From VFMC01 sp031400715 (lineage in GTDB: Bacteria > Actinomycetota > Acidimicrobiia > Acidimicrobiales > Ilumatobacteraceae): 5,025 nucleotides of DNA. The stretch covers positions 1 to 5,025 of the forward strand of contig JANNQK010000078.1 in NCBI GenBank assembly GCA_031400715.1. Direction: 5' to 3'. A program made the position numbers and the translations under genes. Positions within the stretch are counted from its first letter, which is position 1. Each line of letters begins with the position of its first letter. Shown in pieces: positions 1 through 4,183 of the stretch. A model generated the notes under the pieces. It searched no databases, was not told the DNA's origin, and saw only the letters and a list, made by a program, of their open reading frames with translations.

Positions 1-248
1 CGCGCCGCGAGGTGCAGACGTTCCTCGCCGCCAAGGGCGACGGAACCGGCGGCATGCCGACGCGCAAGAAGCCCAAGCTTGAGTACGAAGTGAGCGAGAG
101 CGTCCGCGTGAAGGAAGGCCCGTTCGCCGACTTCGCCGGAACGATCGCCGAGATCAACGCCGATCACATGAAGCTCAAGGTGCTGGTGAACATCTTCGGT
201 CGAGAAACTCTCGTCGAGATGGACTTCAGCCAGGTCTCGAAGCTCTGA
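1..248 (+). CDS. nusG: Transcription termination/antitermination protein NusG, C-terminal part (5' end outside window)
   Basis: The fragment shows about 81 codons in frame from base 3 to a TGA at 246-248. It begins in the charged linker (RREVQTFLAAKG, then TRKKPK) and continues into the KOW domain, recognisable from ESVRVKEGPFADFAGTIAEI and the closing VNIFGRETLVEMDFSQVSKL. The family role is known: the N-terminal NGN domain, not seen here, contacts the RNA polymerase clamp, while the KOW domain contacts Rho or ribosomal protein S10 and so couples transcription to termination or translation. The ending at ...VSKL is the normal NusG terminus, so the 3' end is intact. It lies 51 nt upstream of rplK on the same strand, the usual nusG-rplKAJL order, with no promoter-like sequence visible between them. 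Co-transcription with rplK is therefore inferred. Confidence 0.96.
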   Translation, partial: RREVQTFLAAKGDGTGGMPTRKKPKLEYEVSESVRVKEGPFADFAGTIAEINADHMKLKVLVNIFGRETLVEMDFSQVSKL

Positions 249-253
249 TCCCC

Positions 254-280
254 AGAGCGGACCGCACGTCAGCACGCTCT
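254..280 (+). promoter_or_regulatory. Stem-loop in rplK leader, possible L1 autoregulatory site
   Basis: AGAGCG (254-259) pairs with CGCTCT (275-280). A further GAC/GTC pairing (260-262 with 268-270) closes a 5-nt loop, leaving AGCA (271-274) as a one-sided internal loop. In E. coli, L1 represses its own operon by binding a structure in the leader just before rplK, and L1 targets have helices split by asymmetric loops. Placement and general shape fit that role. I did not match the specific L1-contact nucleotides, so the assignment is only a suggestion. Confidence 0.25.
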
Positions 281-299
281 TAGAAGCAAGGAAACAGTC

Positions 300-728
300 A
301 TGGCAAAGAAGAAGGTCGCTGCGATCATCAAGATCCAGATCCCCGCGGGCAAGGCCACACCGGCCCCGCCGGTGGGTACGGCGCTCGGCCCGCACGGCGT
401 CGGCATCATGGACTTCGTCAAGCAGTACAACGCGGCCACCGAGTCGCAGGTCGGCACGATCATCCCCGTCGAGATCACCGTGTTCGAAGACCGCACGTTC
501 ACGTTCATCCTGAAGACGCCGCCCACCCCGGTGTTGCTGCGCCAGAAGGCCGGCCTGCCGAAGGGTTCCAGCACCCCGGGCAAGTCGATGGTGGGCTCGG
601 TCAGCGAGGCCGACATCGAAGAGGTCGCGAAGATCAAGATGCCCGACCTCAACGCCTACGACCTCGAGGCCGCGAAGGAGCAGGTTCGCGGTACCGCTCG
701 ATCGATGGGTCTCAAGGTCAACGCCTGA
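300..728 (+). CDS. rplK: 50S ribosomal protein L11
   Basis: L11 forms the base of the ribosomal stalk with L10/L12, binds the 23S rRNA GTPase-associated centre, and is the target region of thiostrepton-type antibiotics. The 142-residue product has normal family length. The N-terminal domain carries the proline-rich PAPPVG element (residues 21-26) that contacts thiostrepton in homologues. The TVFEDRTFTFILKTPP strand-turn region leads into the linker, and the C-terminal RNA-binding domain ends in GTARSMGLKV (131-140). The ATG at 300 is preceded by AAGGAA (288-293) with 6 nt spacing, which supports the start. Two substitutions stand out: the normally conserved loop LGQ.GVNIM reads LGPHGVGIM (P31 and G35), and the following Cys found in many homologues is Val (V40). 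It is followed by rplA after 139 nt. Confidence 0.98.
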   Translation: MAKKKVAAIIKIQIPAGKATPAPPVGTALGPHGVGIMDFVKQYNAATESQVGTIIPVEITVFEDRTFTFILKTPPTPVLLRQKAGLPKGSSTPGKSMVGSVSEADIEEVAKIKMPDLNAYDLEAAKEQVRGTARSMGLKVNA

Positions 729-736
729 TTCCCGGG

Positions 737-793
737 GGCCGGCTCTCCGCCGGCCTCGACAGAGTCCGCCGCTGCCGACACGTCGGAGCAGCG
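737..793 (+). other. Two consecutive hairpins in the rplK-rplA spacer
   Basis: The first hairpin is a perfect 7-bp stem, GGCCGGC (737-743) and GCCGGCC (749-755), with loop TCTCC, starting 8 nt after the rplK stop. The second pairs CGCTGC (770-775) with GCAGCG (788-793), then CGA/TCG inside, around loop CACG with a GA bulge at 786-787. Neither is followed by a T tract. A third, weaker stem (CCGGG 822-826 with CCCGG 836-840) lies nearer the rplA ribosome binding site. They could protect the rplK 3' end, attenuate read-through, or tune rplA translation; the sequence does not decide. Confidence 0.45.
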
Positions 794-867
794 AACAGCA
801 CATCCACACCAACATGTTCGACCGGGACGACCTCGCCCGGCGACATCAACCACGAGGGAGACATCAC

Positions 868-1566
868 ATGTCAGGCAAGAAGTTCGCCAACGCGACCAAG
901 AAGTACGACATCGACGCCCAGTTCACCCCGACCGAAGCCCTCGGCATGGTGAAGACGATGGCCTCGGCCACGTTCGACGAGACCGTCGACATGGCGGTCC
1001 GGCTCGGCGTCGACCCGCGCAAGGCGGATCAGATGGTCCGTGGCACGGTGGCCCTCCCCAGTGGCACCGGCAAGGACGTCCGCATCGCCGTGTTCGCCAA
1101 CGGTGAGGCCGCTGACGCCGCTCGCGCAGCCGGTGCCGAGCTCGTCGGTTCCGAGGATCTCGCCGCCGAGATCGAAAAGGGCAACATGGACTTCGATGTG
1201 GCCATCGCCACGCCGGACCTGATGCCGCTCGTCGGCCGTCTGGGTCGCGTGCTCGGCCCCCGCGGTCTGATGCCGAACCCCAAGACCGGCACCGTCACCC
1301 AGGATGTGGCTCGCGCCGTGCTCGAGTTCAAGGGCGGCAAGGTCGAGTACCGCACCGACCGCTACGGCAACGTCCACGTGCCGCTCGGCAAGGTCAGCTT
1401 CGAGCCAGCAGCGTTGGAGGTCAACTTCCGCGCCGTGCTCGACGAACTGCAGCGGGCGAAGCCGGCCTCGGCCAAGGGCCGCTACCTCCGCAAGATCACC
1501 ATCAGCTCGACGATGGGCCCCGGTGTGAAGGTCGATACCAACCGGTTGCGCCCCGACGTCGACTGA
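868..1566 (+). CDS. rplA: 50S ribosomal protein L1
   Basis: L1 builds the mobile L1 stalk at the E site, where it helps release deacylated tRNA, and in many bacteria it represses translation of its own operon. The predicted 232 residues match the usual 230-240. Family signatures are clear: GRLGRVLGPRGLMPNPKTGT (residues 123-142) in domain II, the segment KVEYRTDRYGNVHVPLGKV, and the RNA-binding C-terminal segment GRYLRKITISSTMGPGVKV (204-222). I chose the ATG at 868 because GAGGGAG (854-860) lies 7 nt upstream and the product then starts with the expected short lysine-rich segment. An in-frame ATG at 814 would add 18 residues with no ribosome binding site. A 294-nt leader-bearing spacer follows before rplJ. 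Confidence 0.98.
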   Translation: MSGKKFANATKKYDIDAQFTPTEALGMVKTMASATFDETVDMAVRLGVDPRKADQMVRGTVALPSGTGKDVRIAVFANGEAADAARAAGAELVGSEDLAAEIEKGNMDFDVAIATPDLMPLVGRLGRVLGPRGLMPNPKTGTVTQDVARAVLEFKGGKVEYRTDRYGNVHVPLGKVSFEPAALEVNFRAVLDELQRAKPASAKGRYLRKITISSTMGPGVKVDTNRLRPDVD

Positions 1567-1674
1567 GCGCCTGACGACCGTCGTCGTGCTGCCGAGGTGC
1601 TTCGCGCACCGAGGAGGGGATTCGATTCGCGGCCGCTAGCGTTTCGGCCCGACACAGGAAGAAGTTCCGGTCGC

Positions 1675-1760
1675 TCGCCGAAGACAGTTGGTCCAACCGA
1701 CACCCGATGGGTGAAGGGCGGAGAATGCGAAAGCGCCAGCCGAGGTGGATGCTGCCGAGT
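1675..1760 (+). promoter_or_regulatory. Candidate L10-type leader upstream of rplJ (autoregulation by the L10-L12 complex)
   Basis: The 294-nt rplA-rplJ spacer is too long and too structured to be a plain gap. Its centre has the core CCGAAGACAGTTGGT (1679-1692) and, 43 nt further on, GCGCCAGCCGAGGT (1733-1746), which resemble the two halves of bacterial L10 leaders as I remember them. GTTGG (1687-1691) can pair with CCAGC (1736-1740, one G-U), enclosing a CACCC-GAT-GGGTG hairpin (1701-1713) and a GC-GAAA-GC loop (1727-1734). L10 leaders bind the L10(L12)n complex and repress rplJL. The spacer also has a GGTGC/GCACC hairpin at 1596-1610; I see no promoter in it. Boundaries are approximate. Confidence 0.6.
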
Positions 1761-1800
1761 CGCTCGAGTTCGCGTGCGTGCACGTTGTGGCCTCGTGCTC

Positions 1801-1834
1801 CTCGGAGTGTTCGCTTGATAGCGAGCACCCCGAG
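1801..1834 (+). promoter_or_regulatory. Long hairpin just upstream of the rplJ ribosome binding site
   Basis: CTCGG (1801-1805) pairs with CCGAG (1830-1834). After one A-C mismatch, a 9-bp stem (1807-1815 with 1820-1828, one G-U) closes the loop TGAT. It ends 10 nt before the strong Shine-Dalgarno AGGAGG (1845-1850). There is no T tract after it, so it is a poor intrinsic terminator. CTCCTC at 1798-1803 overlaps its left arm and is complementary to the GAGGAG of the ribosome binding site (1844-1849), so the hairpin and that sequestering pairing exclude each other. This may be the output switch of the L10 leader; the mechanism is inference. Confidence 0.5.
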
Positions 1835-1860
1835 TTGTAGCGAGAGGAGGTGTACAACAC

Positions 1861-2394
1861 ATGGACAATCCACGACAGGAAAAGGTTGCCGTCGTCCAAG
1901 AGGTGACGGCCAAGCTCAACGAAGCCAGTGCCGTCATCATCACGGAGTATCGCGGCATGAGCGTGGGGCAGCTTGCTGCTCTGCGTCGTCAACTGCGTCC
2001 GGCCGGCGGCGAGTACAAGGTCTACAAGAACACCTTGGCTCGCTTCGCTGCCGAGAACGCCGGCCTGCCCGAGCTCGGTGAGCTGCTCACCGGACCAAGC
2101 GGAATCACGTTCGTCACCGGTGACGCCGCGGCGGTCGCCAAGGCGCTTCGCGATGCCTCGAAGACCAACCCGATGCTGGTGCTGAAGGGCGGTGTCATCG
2201 GCGGAAAGATCATCTCGGCCAAAGACGTCGAGGCCCTTGCCGATCTGCCCAGCCGCGAGGTTCTGCTCGCCCAGTTCGCCGGTGCCCTGCAGGCCCCCAT
2301 GGCCAAGATGGCCGGCTTGCTGCAGGCGATGCCGCGCAACTTCGCGTATGGCCTGAAAGCACTCATCGACCAGAAGTCGGAGACAGCTGCCTGA
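1861..2394 (+). CDS. rplJ: 50S ribosomal protein L10
   Basis: L10 (P0 in other domains) anchors L12 dimers to the stalk base beside L11 and recruits translation GTPases. The 177-residue product has normal length. The N-terminal rRNA/L11-binding domain shows EYRGMSV (29-35), LRRQLRPAGGEYKVYKNTLA (41-60) and the KGG strand-turn (109-111). LPSREVLL then leads into the C-terminal amphipathic region LQAPMAKMAGLLQAMPRNF (143-161), which continues to the end and forms the helix that carries L12 dimers in homologues. The ATG at 1861 is preceded by AGAGGAGGTG (1843-1852), one of the strongest ribosome binding sites in the window. Regulation probably acts through the structured leader upstream. rplL follows after 105 nt, the standard rplJ-rplL pairing. 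Confidence 0.98.
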   Translation: MDNPRQEKVAVVQEVTAKLNEASAVIITEYRGMSVGQLAALRRQLRPAGGEYKVYKNTLARFAAENAGLPELGELLTGPSGITFVTGDAAAVAKALRDASKTNPMLVLKGGVIGGKIISAKDVEALADLPSREVLLAQFAGALQAPMAKMAGLLQAMPRNFAYGLKALIDQKSETAA

Positions 2395-2442
2395 GGGCCG
2401 CTGATGACGCACGACCACGCACATCACGCAAGCACTCTCAAT

Positions 2443-2486
2443 AACTGAATCAACGAAGAACCGAATCAACGAAGAACCGAATCAAG
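2443..2486 (+). repeat. 16-bp tandem repeat, 2.7 copies, ending in the rplL ribosome binding site
   Basis: The unit AACYGAATCAACGAAG occurs at 2443-2458 (with T), 2459-2474 (with C) and as a partial copy at 2475-2486 (AACCGAATCAAG). In the third copy the sequence diverges from CAACGAAG to CAAGGAGA, which is the rplL Shine-Dalgarno (AAGGAG, 2484-2489). The 57 nt before rplL are about 40% G+C by my count and rich in A, against roughly two thirds G+C around them, and I find no stable stem there. An unstructured A-rich leader would suit the very high translation needed for multi-copy L12. Confidence 0.9.
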
Positions 2487-2499
2487 GAGATAGATCATC

Positions 2500-2880
2500 A
2501 TGGCTCTCGGCAAAGAAGAGATCCTCGACGCCATCGGCGCACTCACCGTCATCGAGCTCAGCGAGCTCCTCACCGCCTTCGAAGAGAAGTTCGGCGTCAC
2601 CGCCGCCGCTCCCGTCGCCGTTGCCGTCGCCGGCGGCGGTGCAGCTGCAGCCCCCGTCGAGGAGGAGAAGGACGAGTTCGACGTCATCCTCACCGAAGCA
2701 GGCGCCCAGAAGATCCAGGTCATCAAGGTCGTGCGCGAGCTCACCAGCCTGGGCCTGAAGGAAGCCAAGGACCTGGTCGACGCTGCCCCGAAGCCCGTGC
2801 TCGAGAAGGCGACCAAGGAAGCCGCCGAGGCTGCCAAGGCCAAGCTCGTCGAGGCCGGCGCAGGCGTCGAAGTCAAGTGA
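2500..2880 (+). CDS. rplL: 50S ribosomal protein L7/L12
   Basis: L12 is the multi-copy stalk protein that recruits and stimulates EF-Tu, EF-G, IF2 and RF3. The 126 residues match the family (about 120-130). The N-terminal dimerisation and L10-binding domain covers roughly residues 1-33 (GKEEILDAIGALTVIELSEL onward). An Ala/Gly/Val/Pro-rich flexible hinge follows (about 34-53), then the acidic EEEKDEFDV and the globular factor-binding domain from about residue 57. Its highly conserved segment is GAQKIQVIKVVRE (68-80) plus LGLKEAKDLVDAAPKPV (84-100). Start: ATG at 2500 with AAGGAG at 2484-2489, 10 nt away. The hinge is encoded by a GCC/GTC-rich low-complexity stretch. The A-rich repeat leader upstream probably supports high expression, and a strong hairpin downstream (2967-2994) probably ends the transcript. 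Confidence 0.98.
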   Translation: MALGKEEILDAIGALTVIELSELLTAFEEKFGVTAAAPVAVAVAGGGAAAAPVEEEKDEFDVILTEAGAQKIQVIKVVRELTSLGLKEAKDLVDAAPKPVLEKATKEAAEAAKAKLVEAGAGVEVK

Positions 2881-2886
2881 TGCCCG

Positions 2887-2904
2887 GCCGCTCGAACGAG
2901 CGGC
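2887..2904 (+). other. Stem-loop just after the rplL stop
   Basis: GCCGCTC (2887-2893) and GAGCGGC (2898-2904) form a perfect 7-bp stem with loop GAAC, beginning 7 nt after the rplL stop codon. No T tract follows (ACGAACACC). It may stabilise the rplL 3' end or be a weak first terminator. RNA processing after rplL is known in E. coli, but I see no specific signal for it here. Confidence 0.45.
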
Positions 2905-2929
2905 ACGAACACCACTGACCACGTTGGGC

Positions 2930-2947
2930 ACCGACCGATCGGTCGGT
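2930..2947. promoter_or_regulatory. Perfect 18-bp palindrome, operator-like
   Basis: ACCGACCGATCGGTCGGT is a perfect 18-bp palindrome without a spacer, itself an inverted pair of ACCGACC/GGTCGGT half-sites. It resembles the tight palindromic operators bound by TetR-family repressors in Actinomycetota. A further half-site, GGTCGGTC, recurs at 3030-3037, 42-49 nt before the start of the next gene. As RNA it could also fold as a 7-bp stem with loop GATC. It lies upstream of the main terminator candidate, which is an odd place for an operator of the 3079 gene. Function is unproven. Confidence 0.4.
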
Positions 2948-2966
2948 CCGCCACCAGAAGTCGATA

Positions 2967-2994
2967 CAGGCCCGGGGCGCATGCCCCGGGCCTG
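2967..2994 (+). terminator. Strong G+C-rich hairpin, probable terminator of the ribosomal-protein transcript
   Basis: CAGGCCCGGGGC (2967-2978) and GCCCCGGGCCTG (2983-2994) form a perfect 12-bp stem with loop GCAT, 86 nt after the rplL stop. Only a weak pyrimidine-containing tail (CGTCGTTC) follows, which fits the U-poor terminators proposed for high-G+C Actinomycetota. Because the stem is a full inverted repeat it could act on either strand, but only + strand genes flank it. It is the most stable simple hairpin I found in the window. Confidence 0.7.
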
Positions 2995-3008
2995 CGTCGT
3001 TCACCGGG

Positions 3009-3034
3009 CGACCTCGGGCGCGACCCGTAGGTCG
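3009..3034 (+). other. Fourth hairpin in the rplL-3079 gap
   Basis: CGACCT (3009-3014) pairs with AGGTCG (3029-3034), and inside it CGGG (3015-3018) pairs with CCCG (3024-3027) around loop CGCGA, leaving one bulged T at 3028. It could be a back-up terminator behind the 12-bp hairpin. Its right arm overlaps the GGTCGGTC half-site (3030-3037), so the inverted symmetry may instead reflect protein binding near the promoter of the next gene. Confidence 0.35.
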
Positions 3035-3064
3035 GTCGTGGCCGTGCGGTATGAGAGCCAGGGC

Positions 3065-3070
3065 TACGGT
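3065..3070 (+). promoter_or_regulatory. Possible -10 element of a leaderless or short-leader transcript for the 3079 gene
   Basis: TACGGT at 3065-3070 fits the TANNNT form and ends 8 nt before the ATG at 3079, so transcription could begin at or very near the start codon. No convincing Shine-Dalgarno precedes this ATG (only AGGG about 16 nt upstream), which also suggests a leaderless mRNA, common in Actinomycetota. I could not find a good -35 element, and the -10 to start distance is slightly long. Confidence 0.3.
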
Positions 3071-3078
3071 GCACGAAC

Positions 3079-3876
3079 ATGGGTGACCGTCTCGTTTCGT
3101 TGGCCGCAGGCACGATTCTCGACGTCGGACCCGCCCAGGCGGTCAGCGTCGCCTCGACGGCCGGCTGGCCTGCAGTCGGCCTGTGGTTCGATCCAGCATC
3201 GTGGACCGACGCGACCACCAGAGATGTGCGCCAGCGGCTCGGCGACACCGGCGTGGTCGCTCTCGATGTCGAACCGATCATCCTCGGCCGCGGCGCGGAC
3301 AGCGGCGACGGTGGTGAGCGGCTGCTCGACGCAGCGGCCGAGTTGGGCGTGCCCTACATGTTGATGGCCAGTGGGGGCGCTGATGACGATCGGGTGATGA
3401 CGCGCCTGACGCAGTTGTGCGAGTACGCGAGCGCGAACGCCCCTGGCGTGCGCATCGCTCTCGAGTTCTTGCCGATCTTCTCGGTCGCCTCGCTCACGCA
3501 GGCGCTCGCCATCGTTCGCGGCACCAACAGATCCGAAGCTGCGGTCCTCGTCGACACGCTCCACCTGGCGCGTTCAGGTGGGGTCCCCGACGACCTGGTC
3601 GGTCTCGACGCTGCGCTCCTGCCCTACCTGCAACTCGCTGATGCTTCGGCCGTGGTTCCAGCCGACATCGCCGGGTTGCGCGACGAGGCGCTCGACGGTC
3701 GTCTCCTCCCCGGTGAGGGTGTGCTGCCGCTGCGCCAGGTGCTCGCCAACGTGCCGGGCGTTCCGATCTCGGTCGAGCTCCGTTCCCGCTCCCTGATGGA
3801 TCGCTACACCGACCCCGTGGAGCGGGCCCGGGTCGTGCTCGACGCAACTCGCCGGGTCATCGCCGCGGTGGAGTGA
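3079..3876 (+). CDS. Sugar phosphate isomerase/epimerase-like TIM-barrel protein (xylose-isomerase-like / AP-endonuclease-2 fold)
   Basis: The 265-residue product looks like a single xylose-isomerase-like TIM barrel, a family of divalent-metal enzymes acting on sugars and small hydroxy acids. Features in order are: an N-terminal strand and GWPAVGLWF (29-37), VVALDVEP (59-66), GVPYMLMASGG (90-100), IALEFLP with likely metal ligand E129 (126-132), LVDTLHLARSGG with D159 and H162 (157-168), YLQLADA with Q185 at the usual third-ligand position (183-189), RLLPGEGVLPL (208-218), and ISVELRS with E233 (230-236). No signal peptide or membrane segment is seen, so it is probably cytoplasmic. The substrate cannot be told. 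A Gln third ligand also occurs, as I recall, in QuiC-type 3-dehydroshikimate dehydratases, so dehydratase activity is possible. An upstream in-frame stop at 3052-3054 bounds the start; the ATG at 3079 lacks a clear ribosome binding site. Base use matches its neighbours. Its place between rplL and rpoB suggests an independent gene rather than a ribosomal function. Confidence 0.85.
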   Translation: MGDRLVSLAAGTILDVGPAQAVSVASTAGWPAVGLWFDPASWTDATTRDVRQRLGDTGVVALDVEPIILGRGADSGDGGERLLDAAAELGVPYMLMASGGADDDRVMTRLTQLCEYASANAPGVRIALEFLPIFSVASLTQALAIVRGTNRSEAAVLVDTLHLARSGGVPDDLVGLDAALLPYLQLADASAVVPADIAGLRDEALDGRLLPGEGVLPLRQVLANVPGVPISVELRSRSLMDRYTDPVERARVVLDATRRVIAAVE

Positions 3877-3955
3877 CTCGAAATCAGCGGCCAGCGCCAC
3901 GGGCGGCAGTGTCGGCGAGGGTGCTCGCGGTCGGAGCGCAGTGATCAGCCGTGAA

Positions 3956-3971
3956 TCACCCGAACGGGTGA
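3956..3971 (+). terminator. Hairpin downstream of the isomerase-like gene, weak terminator candidate
   Basis: TCACCC (3956-3961) and GGGTGA (3966-3971) form a perfect 6-bp stem with loop GAAC. An alternative stem GTGAT (3941-3945) with ATCAC (3955-3959) uses the same bases and excludes it. It sits 79 nt after the 3876 stop, with no T tract. It is the only stem of note in 3877-4055. I see no gene in that stretch, nor any tRNA or repeat. Confidence 0.3.
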
Positions 3972-4055
3972 CAGAGCGATGGCGAAGTTGCTGAGGTCGC
4001 CGTCGCTCACATTCCTCTCCCTGGTCGAACCCGAGCATCAGACGATCGCAAAGCC

Positions 4056-4085
4056 TTGACTTGATGCCGTCGGAGTGTTTACCGT
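4056..4085 (+). promoter_or_regulatory. Candidate distal promoter P1 of rpoB
   Basis: TTGACT (4056-4061), an 18-nt spacer and TACCGT (4080-4085) form a plausible housekeeping-sigma promoter, with a start expected near 4090-4092. It would give a 5' leader of about 190 nt whose first bases include CTGAGGAG (4093-4100), the competitor of the rpoB anti-Shine-Dalgarno. A hairpin (CCGGC 4105-4109, GCCGG 4114-4118) follows closely. The -35 is good, the -10 moderate. Confidence 0.45.
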
Positions 4086-4124
4086 TTGCGTCCTGAGGAG
4101 CCGTCCGGCCTGTGCCGGCTGCGG

Positions 4125-4154
4125 TTGACGTTCGTCGTCCCCTGTGGATAGGAT
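4125..4154 (+). promoter_or_regulatory. Candidate proximal promoter P2 of rpoB
   Basis: TTGACG (4125-4130), an 18-nt spacer and TAGGAT (4149-4154) give the best sigma-70-type promoter match I found in the window. Start is expected near 4160, making a leader of about 124 nt that includes the anti-Shine-Dalgarno (4184-4196) but not its upstream competitor at 4093-4100. It implies that rpoB, and presumably rpoC beyond the window, can be transcribed independently of rplJL. Confidence 0.6.
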
Positions 4155-4183
4155 CGTTCGTTGCCGTGCGTCGTGTCTCCTGC

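Noticed and set aside
814..867. In-frame upstream ATG that would extend L1 by 18 residues
   Set aside because: No ribosome binding site precedes 814, the added residues do not look like L1, and the ATG at 868 has GAGGGAG at proper spacing.
1597..1818. Small + strand open frame in the rplA-rplJ spacer
   Set aside because: It begins at a TTG with no supporting ribosome binding site, and the region is better explained as a structured L10-type leader.
1636..2469. Long open frame on the minus strand across the rplJ leader and rplJ
   Set aside because: It is antisense to a certain L10 gene and to a structured leader, with no recognisable protein motif.
2615..2660. GCC/GTC-rich low-complexity stretch within rplL as a repeat element
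   Set aside because: It encodes the normal Ala/Gly/Val hinge of L12 and needs no other explanation.
4008..4034. tRNA T-arm-like string GGTCGAACCCG near 4023-4033
   Set aside because: No acceptor, D or anticodon arms can be built around it.
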